Source: CANLBN01 sp047629215
GTDB lineage: Bacteria > Pseudomonadota > Gammaproteobacteria > Pseudomonadales > Cellvibrionaceae
Assembly (NCBI GenBank): GCA_047629215.1
Contig: JBLHWO010000003.1
Location: forward strand, 1 to 51,528
DNA: 51,528 nt
Direction: 5' to 3'
The number at the start of each line of letters is the position of its first letter. Position 1 is the stretch's first letter. This document shows positions 1 through 8,661 of the stretch, in pieces. The notes beneath the pieces are model-generated. The model saw only the letters and a list, made by a program, of their open reading frames with translations, was not told the DNA's origin and did not search any database. A program made the position numbers and the translations under genes.

Positions 1-640
1 CCTGGCCAGCGGGGATCATATAAATACTGACCTGACCGTCTAGTCTAGCCAGCGCTTTATGTAAAATTTTATCCTCCCAATATAAGCCAATATCTCGATC
101 AAGACGATTTATCCAACCGAATGGGTCGGTCACTTCATGCCAACTTTCATAGAAATAAATACTGGTTTTAGGGCTCGCTTGACTAATCTTTTCTGCAAAT
201 TTAGCGAGGTACTCACTACTTTTAAAATATTTTATAGCGGCATCAATCTCGATCATTTCAGTCATCACAAAGGCGTCATATTCGCCACTATCAATAGCCT
301 CAAATGGGTCCCTATATTGCTGATGCTTGTTTTCTGCTTCAAAACCACTGATGGGAATATCCGATTCCCAGTGGGACTGCAAGGTTGACCCCCAGCCTAG
401 CTGTGAGTGGTATTGATGTTCCTCACCAGCCAGTTGAGCTAGCATATATGGCATATCTTTACCGACAAGGCTGTGCCCTAAATGATAAACCGTCAGAGGG
501 CTCGTTACAGGCGAAAGGGGGGGGTGGTAAAGTTGATTTATCTCTTCGGTACTCAACTTTTTGGTGCAGGAACCAACGCCAAGAGCGGCTAGGAGAGTGA
601 TAGGCAAGGTAAGAATTTTTGATGCGATAGATTTAATCAT
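1..640 (-). CDS. SGNH-hydrolase-like lipoprotein, 3' end outside window
   Basis: The minus strand is open from an ATG at 640 to the window edge (213 codons), so the C-terminus is missing. Residues 1-24 form a lipoprotein signal with a lipobox-like V-G-S-C and Cys25 as predicted lipidated residue. After a Pro-rich linker comes VYHLGHSLVG, which resembles the first block of SGNH/GDSL-type hydrolases, then EYDAFVMTEMIE and SIYFYESWHEVTDPFGW. The start ATG lies 43 nt after the stop of the upstream small gene, so the two may be cotranscribed. An 8-C run (517-524) lies inside the coding region. The lipoprotein nature is well supported; a hydrolase function is inference and no catalytic His block is visible in the fragment. 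Confidence 0.7.
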   Translation of the reverse strand, partial: MIKSIASKILTLPITLLAALGVGSCTKKLSTEEINQLYHPPLSPVTSPLTVYHLGHSLVGKDMPYMLAQLAGEEHQYHSQLGWGSTLQSHWESDIPISGFEAENKHQQYRDPFEAIDSGEYDAFVMTEMIEIDAAIKYFKSSEYLAKFAEKISQASPKTSIYFYESWHEVTDPFGWINRLDRDIGLYWEDKILHKALARLDGQVSIYMIPAGQ

Positions 641-682
641 TGCCGAAGTTTAATCGATTTATAATAAGCCGTTCAATGTTAA

Positions 683-1030
683 TCAGTTATTTATTCGATT
701 CAAGTACAGATTAATCATATTGGCTAAATTTTCTTGTAAGTGACCTTCAAATTCATCTAGATCTTTCTGGAATAATTGGAGGTACTTCTCTGCCTTATCG
801 TGTGATAAGTCTTTGCCATCTACCGAATAATTCATCTCGCACAGGGATTTATTATAGCGAGGGGTAATATGCCAGTGAACAAAATCAGCGTCGACTCTGG
901 CAACCCCTTTCTCAGCTAAATGACAGAATTGCTCGATATGATCGACTCCCGTTGGCCCGAGACAGCCGGGTTCAACACGGCAGATCACAGATAGCTTTTT
1001 TTTGCTAGTCAATGGAAGTGCAATATTCAT
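683..1030 (-). CDS. conserved hypothetical protein, 115 aa
   Basis: A 115-codon gene whose product has protein-like composition, with conserved-looking VICRVEPGCLGPTGVDHIEQFC at the N-terminus (two Cys flanking a Gly/Pro turn, another Cys following), the acidic segment DADFVHWHITPRYNKSL and a helical acidic C-terminus. There is no signal peptide or membrane segment, so it should be cytosolic. I recall similar uncharacterised proteins from marine gammaproteobacteria but cannot name a family or function. No strong ribosome binding site precedes the ATG. It is followed closely by the lipoprotein gene on the same strand. Confidence 0.6.
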   Translation of the reverse strand: MNIALPLTSKKKLSVICRVEPGCLGPTGVDHIEQFCHLAEKGVARVDADFVHWHITPRYNKSLCEMNYSVDGKDLSHDKAEKYLQLFQKDLDEFEGHLQENLANMINLYLNRINN

Positions 1031-1521
1031 AATAGAGGAATAACCGACTATAAAAGATTACCTTTAAAGTCTAGTCGGCCTGTTGAAATTAACAACATCG
1101 TTTTAACTATCGACTATCACCCGATACAGATTGGCTCGACAAGAGTCCCGAAGAGCGGCGTGCGATCATTCCTCATTCAAAAAAGAGGTGTTTGTGGCTA
1201 AAGGCGGTGCTTCATGTGCGGTAATAGAGGAGGTATTTGGGTTAATTTAGGACTAGATTGACCCCGACGTGAGAGGAAAAGGTGGTTTAGAATTCCTATA
1301 CTCAAGCGACACTTACCAAGGTTTTTTCCACATCTGCATCCTTACCCGCCACAAAAAATGCTTCACCTTACCCTGTCCACCATTCAAATCACCTCATTAG
1401 ATAAGGTGATGACGCCACTTGGGTAAAAAAATTTAATGATCAAAGCCAGAATAAAATAAAAAGCAGAATGATTAAAGTCTGCTTAACTTAATGATACCAA
1501 CGATATAATAGCGGATCCTCT
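1031..1521. other. gene-free stretch upstream of the chemoreceptor
   Basis: No convincing coding sequence in either strand. It holds a 7-bp hairpin (AAGCAGA 1461-1467 with TCTGCTT 1478-1484) and a perfect -10-like TATAAT at 1504-1509, only 12 nt before the chemoreceptor GTG. If that hexamer is used, the transcript would start just ahead of the start codon; no good -35 is seen. Confidence 0.35.
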
Positions 1522-2781
1522 GTGAAAAAAATCTTAACTTTACTTATTGCTCCACTGCTTGTGGCCCAAATAAGCTTGGGTATGATATGTATATGGATGA
1601 TCGACAATGAAAATGTATCAGCGAGCGTGGTCACCATGGTGTATTTCGGGGCTGAAATCGTTTTCGCTACTTTATTTTATATTTTCTACTCAAACGCTGT
1701 TTATAAGCCCTTAGCCAAGCTCAAAAATTCAATACATCATCTAATACAAGATAAAGATCTGGCAATCCAAATTCCTGTTAATGGTTCAGAAGGCATTGCA
1801 AATATTATCAAGATGTTTAATGACCTAGCCAGCCACTTTAACGAAACACTGGTTAATATCAGTGCTTCAACCGCGCGCCTAGAACCCATGTCTCGAGAGC
1901 TTGCCGATACAAATATGGGTTTGAGTCAACGCAATGTGATTCAGAAGAGCCATAACCAGCATATTGCTGTGAACCTAATTAATGTTGAACAGTCTTCTGA
2001 ATCAATGTCATTAGCCGTTACTGATATTATTAACGTGACAGAAAAGAGTAATTGCACTATCAGAGACAGCATTGAGGCAGTCGACAGCAGTTATCACGCA
2101 ATTCATCGATTAGCAAAAGAAGCAGAACAAGCCGCTACTATTTCTACCAAACTCCATGTAAGTAGCCAAGAAATTGGTGAGGTTATCGGAATGATCAATA
2201 CTATTGCGGAGCAAACTAACCTCTTAGCCTTGAACGCAGCCATAGAAGCCGCTAGGGCAGGTGAAGCTGGGCGTGGATTTGCCGTTGTTGCTGACGAAGT
2301 TCGCAATCTATCGATTAAAACTCAAGAGTCAACCCTTAAAATCGAGAAAATGATTCAGGTCATCCAGACCGATGTTGATAATGTCATGAAGACCATGCAT
2401 GAAAGTCGCGAAGCAAGTAAAAGTAGCGTAGAAAACATTGATCAAGTTAAAAAACAGTTTGATTTAATCCATCAGCAAATTAATCAAATAACTGTTAAAT
2501 CTTACGTAATCTATAATGCAATCGATTCTCAAAGAGGCTTAATTAAACAAGTTATTGAAGAAAACGATGAAATGAATGACATCAATGATGATATCGTTAA
2601 ATTCACCAAAGAAAGCGCGATATCCGAAAATGATTTAATCAGGCTTGTAAACTATGTCAATCAGTATTTGAGAGAGTTCACACTCTCTCAAAATGAATTT
2701 GATACGAGCACGAGAGAGAGAAAAGATTCCCAGCAAAAACGGAGTGCCGAGGATGATGTTATGTTAAGTGGTTCAATTTGA
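1522..2781 (+). CDS. methyl-accepting chemotaxis protein with minimal periplasmic part
   Basis: 419 aa, GTG start after GGATCCTCT. Two membrane segments (about residues 5-27 and 37-58) are separated by only about ten residues, so there is no periplasmic ligand-binding domain. A HAMP-like region follows (about 60-115), then the cytoplasmic signalling domain with the hallmark tip IAEQTNLLALNAAIEAA plus RAGEAGRGFAVVADEVR, which contacts CheA/CheW. The tail ends in VMLSGSI with no NWETF-type CheR/CheB tether. Such receptors typically respond to membrane or cytoplasmic cues. No other chemotaxis genes are nearby. The reading frame is intact; a run of 12 G starts directly after the TGA stop. Confidence 0.9.
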   Translation: MKKILTLLIAPLLVAQISLGMICIWMIDNENVSASVVTMVYFGAEIVFATLFYIFYSNAVYKPLAKLKNSIHHLIQDKDLAIQIPVNGSEGIANIIKMFNDLASHFNETLVNISASTARLEPMSRELADTNMGLSQRNVIQKSHNQHIAVNLINVEQSSESMSLAVTDIINVTEKSNCTIRDSIEAVDSSYHAIHRLAKEAEQAATISTKLHVSSQEIGEVIGMINTIAEQTNLLALNAAIEAARAGEAGRGFAVVADEVRNLSIKTQESTLKIEKMIQVIQTDVDNVMKTMHESREASKSSVENIDQVKKQFDLIHQQINQITVKSYVIYNAIDSQRGLIKQVIEENDEMNDINDDIVKFTKESAISENDLIRLVNYVNQYLREFTLSQNEFDTSTRERKDSQQKRSAEDDVMLSGSI

Positions 2782-2793
2782 GGGGGGGGGGGG
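2782..2793 (+). repeat. 12-G homopolymer directly after the chemoreceptor stop
   Basis: An uninterrupted run of 12 G begins at the base after the TGA. It cannot change the receptor frame because it lies downstream of the stop, but it is a slippage-prone tract and could form a G-quadruplex in the mRNA 3' end. Confidence 0.85.
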
Positions 2794-3024
2794 ATAATTT
2801 TGCTAAACCGAACCTTAGCTTATCGTCAATTAGGCTGATTATAACCGGATATAAGCGTGATCTCAAAAACGCCGCCCTCCTAAATATCGCAAATCAAGAC
2901 ACCTGTTTAGCCAATAAATAGCTATAATTTTACGCTACAAAAAGTAAATGTCAGTAGACCTACACTCTTGATCGCATTATTATATTTAAGTGATTGAAAT
3001 ATAAGGTATAAATATTATGGTCAA

Positions 3025-4359
3025 GGGCTCTTTCACGCTTTGTTGAGTCTGTTTAAGCCAACTCATATCACATGGATTGATTATCATATACGGAAGACTA
3101 CCTGATTTTTAGTTTGAAGTACTCTGTATCATTGATGCCTCGCGCGCGTTTTCGGATCATGTCAATACTGACATTTCCTGCTTCAATCCTAGCGCTGATG
3201 AGCCGATATTTGGCATAATTACAAATACCAACGCAGTGCTTTCTTAACGACGCTGCAAATTTTTTAAAATAGTACATCGGGGACGCTTCCGCAATCAGAC
3301 ACCAAACCGCTTCCGCATAAGCTCAGCGGTTTGTGATTCCCATAAAGCCTGTAACTTTTCTTTCATAATGTATAGGTGTTAATATTAGCAGTTTCTGTAA
3401 CTTTTCAGATTGTGATTCGTTAAGCTTATCGGCATTTTTTAACACTAGATAATGCGTTCCTTTAAGCGAGTCTTTACCGGCTTTATTGGCCTTTCTAAAC
3501 TCTATTCGTCGTTGGTTACTGAGGGCCTCGCTATAATTTTTCATCACATGGAATCGGTCAAACACAATATCCACATTGGGTAAGCATTACGGACTGACTT
3601 TTGGTAAGCCGGCTTCATATCCATCGTTACAGCCTCTATTTTTAAAGCCGTTTTTTTTGGTAGAACCTTAGAAAGCCAGAAGAAATAGGCTGTTCTGCCC
3701 GTTTCAACCCCAATTAAATGGCCTTTTTCCATATCGTAAATAACGGTCATGTAATTGTGCCCCTTCGCTCTTGCAACCGCATCAACACCCATGTATTTCA
3801 AAGCAGTTAACTGCTTGGGATCAAGAGCGGGTAGGGTCGATTCTAGATGTAATCTATCGGCCTGTTTTTAACCGTATCCCAAGGAATATTCAAGTGACGA
3901 GCCACCGCTTGAATACTCATATGGCGATACAATCCAATGACTAATCGACAGAATCGTTTTGTATAACGACTGCTTTTATCAACAAACTCACAGGTTTCAA
4001 TACGACGTTTTTTGGTGTCACTGCGTGCTTGTGCCCGCTCAATATTCAACACACAAGGTAAGCCCATAAAGGGAACGTCTCTGACTTGTCGCCTGATATA
4101 TTGTTTAACAGTTCCTTCTTTTTTTGTCTGTGGGTCTACTGCTTTAAAACGCTTATCGCGGTTGCAGTGAACAATCACCCTTTGCATCGCTTTATTGTGT
4201 TCGATTTTGTTGAATCGCTGCCCTTTCAAGCACAATATATTTTATCGGGATGTTAGTGCTGATGGACCCAATGCATGTAAAGTGGTGAGATACATTACAT
4301 TTCAACAGATTAGCTGGGCGCTAGCATCTCTTTAGACTCAACAAAGCGTGGAAGAGCCC
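3025..4359 (-). mobile_element. ISL3-family insertion sequence, decayed inside
   Basis: The ends are 26-bp inverted repeats that match at 25 positions: left 3025-3050 begins GGGCTCTTTCACGC and right (4359-4334 on the minus strand) begins GGGCTCTTCCACGC, both continuing TTTGTTGAGTCT. The enclosed minus-strand transposase has ISL3 features but several frameshifts. Length 1335 bp suits the family. ISL3 elements usually make 8-bp target duplications; the flanks ATGGTCAA and GAAGATAT do not match, so the insertion is old or one side was rearranged. Confidence 0.85.
3068..4235 (-). pseudogene. ISL3-family transposase, frameshifted
   Basis: Reading from 4235 downward, homology-like pieces appear in family order: an N-terminal part ending HLNIPWDTVKN, the DDE domain pieces MGVDAVARAKGHNYMTV and AVTMDMKPAYQKSVR, then DIVFDRFHVMKNYSEAL, and a C-terminal part EKLQALWESQTAELMRKRFG ... 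SARIEAGNVSIDMIRKRARG. These lie in different frames: breaks occur near 3843-3801 (deleted linker), near 3574-3590 and near 3360, and a TAG interrupts the last residues at 3098-3100. The protein cannot be made intact. Identification as ISL3 is secure from motif order and terminal repeats. Confidence 0.85.
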
Positions 4360-4475
4360 GAAGATATGGATTATTTATATAGCTATCAAAGGATTAAAAC
4401 TTATAGATAATGTAATTTATCATTACTTATTGGCCTCACAACACACTTACGCAACACCAAAATAGAGACCAAATC

Positions 4476-4919
4476 ATGCCTAAAATCGATAAGCTAAAAC
4501 CCGATATTTCCTTCCACGAAAAACTCTTTTTTGGGACGATGGAGGGATTTTTCGCGATTATTGCGTGAGTTGCCTCATATTACGAAAACGCCGATTGGTG
4601 GTTATTGCAGGAGCTAGCCTATTTGGACTGACTCAATACCGACTCATATCGCACCTAATTGGAGAGATTGAATATGTTGAATGGGCTATTAGCCTTAACG
4701 TGTGTATCTATCTATGCGGAACTGTGGCTTGCTTTGGCATGGGATGCCTATCAAGAAAACAAGCAATAGCGTTTATCAAGCCACCTTTATTTGTGGTTTT
4801 TTATGACTGTCGGTTTTGTCTTATTCTTCAGTGGCTTGTTGGGTAGCCCTAGATTGTCAATTCTTCTAAATATTTCTTTTGGTTTCGTACATAACACATG
4901 GTCATTCGCTGGGCTCTAG
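4476..4919 (+). pseudogene. possible decayed small membrane protein
   Basis: An ATG preceded by AGAGACCAAATC opens a frame reading MPKIDKLKPDISFHEKLFF that hits a TGA after 30 codons. The same frame continues VASYYENADWWLL with further TGA, TAA and TAG codons, while the next frame over (from a GTG at 4565) gives a hydrophobic segment GASLFGLTQYRLISHLIGEI. Hydrophobic stretches resume in the first frame (MTVGFVLFFSGLLGS). The pattern fits a membrane protein broken by substitutions and at least one indel. I do not recognise the family and the call is tentative. Confidence 0.3.
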
Positions 4920-5229
4920 ATTAAGCGTTGAAATTTTGCTGTGTCGACCAAAAATACTAGGTCTACACTTTGGATTGCTCGCTTAGCGTTTACAAGGTAT
5001 TGATTACAAAGATGTTCCTATAACTCCATACAGACAAAATTTAATTGATCGTGTTTAATTCCGCCAGCTCCTGTTCTAGTTTTTTATTTCAAGCTCTTCT
5101 TTTAGCGCTGCATGTTTATTTTCAGTTTTGTTAATTGGATATCTATTGGAGTCCCAGTGCCTGTTCGAACAGCATCAATACGCTGTTTAGTGCTAGCGCC
5201 CGACCCCTTTAAAATAGTATGTAAAATAA
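4920..5229. other. no recognisable content
   Basis: I see no convincing gene, repeat or regulatory structure here. Short minus-strand frames across 5102-5326 have unremarkable composition and run antisense to the fragment that follows. Confidence 0.4.
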
Positions 5230-5496
5230 CAACGCCCTGGTAGAGAATATATAGAGGCTGTTGCAACCGGTAAAATTTTGTTTGGTATCCAGACAAGAGA
5301 CATACAATTGAATTACGAGCTAACAACGAGTGATAATTATATTGTATCGTTGGCTAAATATAATGCTATTTTTGAAGTTAGCTATGCCAGCAAGAAAATT
5401 TTACCTGAGCGTTTAGGGGTTGCTGTTAAAGCCGCTATAGAGCGATCTATCACTGGAGCGTTGGATCAATTACAAGCAAGCCGTTTCTTTCGTTAA
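5230..5496 (+). pseudogene. C-terminal remnant resembling CsgG-type lipoproteins
   Basis: The frame is open from the stop at 5227-5229 to the TAA at 5494-5496, with no good start codon or ribosome binding site. It reads YIEAVATGKILFGIQTRDI, then LNYELTTSDNYIVSLAKYN, IFEVSYASK and a final AIERSITGALDQLQ. The order YxxAV-xTGxIL, then TxxIxLxYE, then an AIE...I helix near the end recalls the C-terminal half of CsgG-like curli secretion lipoproteins (pattern recall, not an alignment). The N-terminal half and any lipobox are absent upstream, so this is at best a fragment. Confidence 0.35.
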
Positions 5497-6043
5497 TTAA
5501 TCGTTGACTTTACGATTAGTTGTTATCTTTCTGGCCAAGATAGTTAACTTCGCTTCACCATTTTTGCCCTTTAAACCAAGCAGTGTGCGGTGCAGCGTTA
5601 AGACCCGCTAATGAACTTTATGCACATGCTGAGTTAAAGTGTAATAATCAAGCTAAAAATCTATATAAATTTTAACTTCAGCCCATTGATTTTTATAAGT
5701 CATTGATTTTAATCGAAAAAATCAATAAGGTCAAAAAGTAAACAGCTTGATGCTTCGCCCCAAATTCAGGCCTTCAGGCTATTTTTAAATTACCTATCCA
5801 CTGACTTATCCACAGTATCTGTGGAAAAATTTAATTACATTACTATTTAATAGCCTAGAGCGCTATTTTAGAATAATTCACAGCTGCGATAGGTTCACAT
5901 AGATACTATTCATGTGCTGAATCCTAAGAAAGATGATCGATATATCGCGCTACTGCCTTAGCTAGCCATAAAGGGGCGCTAGGGATTTTCTCTCGTAAAC
6001 GGACAAAAACCGCTACAGCCCCACCTGCGCTGAGTTCTCAAAG
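5497..6043. other. AT-rich gene-free stretch
   Basis: No coding sequence recognised. It contains a perfect DnaA-box match TTATCCACA at 5806-5814, which is half of a 7-bp hairpin (TCCACAG/CTGTGGA) followed by AAAAATTT, and a small GCCTTCAGGC hairpin followed by TATTTTT at about 5780. Neither is assigned a function. Confidence 0.35.
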
Positions 6044-6517
6044 GTGGTTACTTCTATCGAGGAGTCAAATACCCCTCATATAGAGGGCATAAGCTCCTCT
6101 ATATCCGGCAGAATCTCGCTTAACTCAAAATCAAGCTCCTGGAGAGGCCTGTTTAATGATCTTGACTTTTACACACTCACCTTGAAGGAACAAGACCTTG
6201 CGACAAAAGCGATTAACCACACAGAGTTGATATTCTTTCGGGTTTACGCCAACAGAGCGACGAAAGATAGTTCTGAAGTAGATTACGCTGCTATATTCTA
6301 CTTTTTATTGGAGCTTCATGGAGATAAGCAGCACTTGCTACACGTCGGTTTTATTAAGCCAATGCTAACAAATCATTTATTAAATAAGATACATATCATG
6401 TTACCAGTCAACACAATAAGAAATATAGCTCAACAAATACAATCAGCAACCCCCCTCTCCTGCAGAGGCACAGAGGACACCCATGGATGTTCTGGTCAAG
6501 TTAATTCGGACACATAA
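6044..6517 (+). CDS. hypothetical protein truncated by an IS3 element
   Basis: A GTG-started frame of 157 codons. Residues about 35-135 have normal protein composition (FNDLDFYTLTLKEQDLATKA, HTELIFFRVYANRATKDSS, FYFLLELHGDKQHLLHVGF), while the final ten codons lie in the left inverted repeat of the IS3 element starting at 6488, so the native C-terminus is lost. No signal peptide or membrane segment, no family recognised. No matching continuation of the gene was found to the right of the IS. The start is uncertain; no clear ribosome binding site is present. Confidence 0.4.
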   Translation: MVTSIEESNTPHIEGISSSISGRISLNSKSSSWRGLFNDLDFYTLTLKEQDLATKAINHTELIFFRVYANRATKDSSEVDYAAIFYFLLELHGDKQHLLHVGFIKPMLTNHLLNKIHIMLPVNTIRNIAQQIQSATPLSCRGTEDTHGCSGQVNSDT

Positions 6518-7817
6518 TTTTTATAAAAGGCACTCACGCGCTTCGCTTACATTCCACTTAAATTGCTCGACGGTTTTGTGCAAAAAAAATGGCACAAAAT
6601 CCTTAATCAATTTAAGCGGCTTGATTAAAAACCCTTTCGTATTTTACGGGCGACATATCATCGTTCGATGTGTGCAAACGATCTGAGTTGTAGTATCTCA
6701 TGTAGGCGGCCACATCTTTTTTCATGTGGTCCCGTGTTGGTTGAGCAATTTTAAATATACAACCGTGTTTCAGACCACCAAAAAATCGCTCTACCACAGC
6801 ATTGTCCCAGCCGGCACCCATACTCGCCCGGATTCCATACCCAGTTAATCGCTTTCTGTAGCGTTTACTCGTGTATTGCGAACCACGATCACTGTGGAAC
6901 ACTAACCCTTTCGGCGGTTGAAGTAGGTTGTAAGCCTTAATCATCGCTTTGCTAATCAAATCCGTTGCCATTCGCTTATCGATATGCTGGCCCACAATAC
7001 GTCGTAAAAACAAATCCATCACAATAGCCAGTTAGATCCAGCCTTCACCGGTTTTCAAATAGGTAATGTCGCCTGCCCATACTAGATCGGGGCCAACTGG
7101 ATTGAAGTTCTGATTCAGCAAATTAACAGCGACTGCATCACTATGCTTACGTGTTGTGGTTACCTTCTAGCTAATACGCAGCTTGACTTTCAGGCCAAGC
7201 TTCCCGATCAACTTCCGAACTTTATAACGGCCAATATTACTGCCTTCTTCACCTGGTTTTTCATCATCTCGCGACGCCGTAAACTCTGTCGGCTCTGCTC
7301 AAACAAGCACTTCATACGTCGATGTAAGCGCAGCGTGTTCACCTCAATGAGTATGCCCGGGCTTGCACCCACCATAGTACGCTGATCGACTCACTCGGAT
7401 CACTCGATACAAAACCGTCACAGGGTATTATCTGGATTCCGCTTTGATGAAGTCAAATCTTACTTCATTTCTTTCGCTATGAAGGCACTGGCCTTTTTTA
7501 AAATCTCTTTCTCCATCCGCAATTCTTTGTTTTCTCGACGCAGACGTTTAAGCTCATCTCGCTCGGGCTCAAGAAGCGACTGACCCTGAACCTCAGCTTC
7601 AAATTTCTGTTTCCACTTGTAGAGTATGTTAGGGTTGATGCCCAGTTATTTAGGGGCCTAGGGCACGGAATAACCTTGATTGGTTACCAAGGCAACTGCC
7701 TCTTCTTTATACTCTCGGGGGTATTGTTTGTAGGTACATTCCTGACTCATATTGACACCTCAATGGTTGACGGCAATTGTCTCTCATTCATGTGTCCGGT
7801 GCTATTGGACCACTACA
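6488..7817 (-). mobile_element. IS3-family insertion sequence, decayed
   Basis: Imperfect 30-bp terminal inverted repeats (20 matches): left 6488-6517 starts TGTTCTGGTC and contains CGGACACATAA; right, read on the minus strand from 7817, starts TGTAGTGGTC and contains CGGACACATGA. Both start with TG as is normal for IS3. The 1330-bp body carries minus-strand OrfA and OrfB remnants. Bases outside the ends (GGA left, GTT right) do not form a target duplication. Confidence 0.85.
6612..7750 (-). pseudogene. IS3-family OrfA/OrfB transposase with stops and frameshifts
   Basis: OrfA starts at the ATG at 7750 (MSQECTYKQYPREYKEEAV), has two in-frame stops, then the leucine-zipper-like tail ERDELKRLRRENKELRMEKE. 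OrfB follows in pieces: VTVLYRVIRVSRSAYYGG, then after frame changes NFNPVGPDLVWAGDITYLKT (first catalytic Asp in DIT), a TAA in place of Tyr after EGWI, FHSDRGSQYTSKRYRK (second Asp) and GWDNAVVERFFGGLKHG (catalytic Glu), ending at TAA 6614-6612. A short in-frame deletion lies just before GWDN. All three DDE residues remain readable, but no intact protein can be made. Confidence 0.88.
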
Positions 7818-8039
7818 GTTATTATCAATATCGATCACATACCATTGATGTTTGGATGAAATTAATCGCCGGTCTGTAGACTCCAATTGCCCGCCATCTA
7901 ACTACTTTTTTGTATTCCATTTAATTGTGCAGATAATGCCTGCGTATTGTCTGACCTTTCAAATATCAGACATAAAAAAGATGGTGCGTATAAGTGTTGA
8001 ATCAGCTCATTGTTCATATCATAAAATACACAGGTTTAA
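7818..8039. other. no recognisable content
   Basis: Sequence between the right end of the IS3 element and the IS6 remnant. No gene recognised; short frames on both strands look like chance openings. Confidence 0.35.
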
Positions 8040-8436
8040 TCATTTTTCAGGAAGCTTAAGATCATTGGTATTCTCGATTGTATCAAGGGCTCGATATAAA
8101 TACGCCCAATCGTCTTTTGCTTTAGTCTAGGTTTTTTCGCCTCTTCAGTGAGGCTCTCCCCTTGGGGTACAGCTAAAGCGGTCCAATTTTTTTGCAGAAA
8201 AATTAGTCATCCATTCGCCAAGAGACCGCCACCGTTTGCGTTTTTATTTGGGCTTTTTTAGCTATCTGAGGTGAGTAACGAATGCCCCATCGATATCAGC
8301 TTGATTGATCAACGTTAACGCCTCACTCAGCTATAATCTCATCGAGGTCACGATAAGAAGCTCCATATCTGACATAAAGGAAGATGGCGTAAAGGATGAC
8401 ATTCTTTGGGTAGTGAACGCCTTTAAAATTAACCAT
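8040..8436 (-). pseudogene. IS6-family transposase N-terminal half with stops
   Basis: One frame from the ATG at 8436 reads MVNFKGVHYPKNVILYAIFL, YVRYGASYRDLDEIIAE, stop, GVNVDQSS, stop, YRWGIRYSPQIAKKAQIKTQ and VAVSWRMDD, stop. This matches the IS6 N-terminus: the helix-turn-helix region, then WRMDET, the site of the first catalytic Asp (here WRMDD). After a non-homologous insert, DDWAYLYRALDTIENTNDLK at about 8050-8115 fits the next family block (YLYRAVDxxGNTxDF). Decay is mainly by nonsense substitutions in one frame. The remaining catalytic Asp and Glu are gone. Confidence 0.75.
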
Positions 8437-8502
8437 AAAGCTTGTCTCGAGTATTAAAAATGCCTAATGATGACCCGGCCGGGATAAATTGCGATAGAAC
8501 TT
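8040..8502 (-). mobile_element. IS6-family element remnant
   Basis: On the minus strand from about 8502 the sequence GTTCTATCGCAATTTA followed by CCGGCCGGGTCATCATTAGG looks like the terminal region of an IS6-family element, followed by the transposase start at 8436. The other end was not found; the element is truncated towards 8040 and carries about 70 bp of foreign-looking sequence (8130-8203) with a GCCTC...GAGGC hairpin inside the transposase. Confidence 0.65.
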
Positions 8503-8661
8503 GGCGTGATATGTGCCTGAGGGATATTTTTGTTAAATTAGTTGTTTTTAAACCTGCAGTTTATTAAGATCTTGGGGCCAATAACAAACCATTTATATTT
8601 GATGAGCTATTATCTGGCATTAATGGCGGTAATAGAGAGATATAAGCTTGAGGATAAAATA

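Noticed and set aside
7676..8130. Plus-strand open frames of 67 and 92 codons
   Set aside because: The first is antisense to the IS3 OrfA remnant; the second overlaps the IS6 remnant and has no family features or ribosome binding site.
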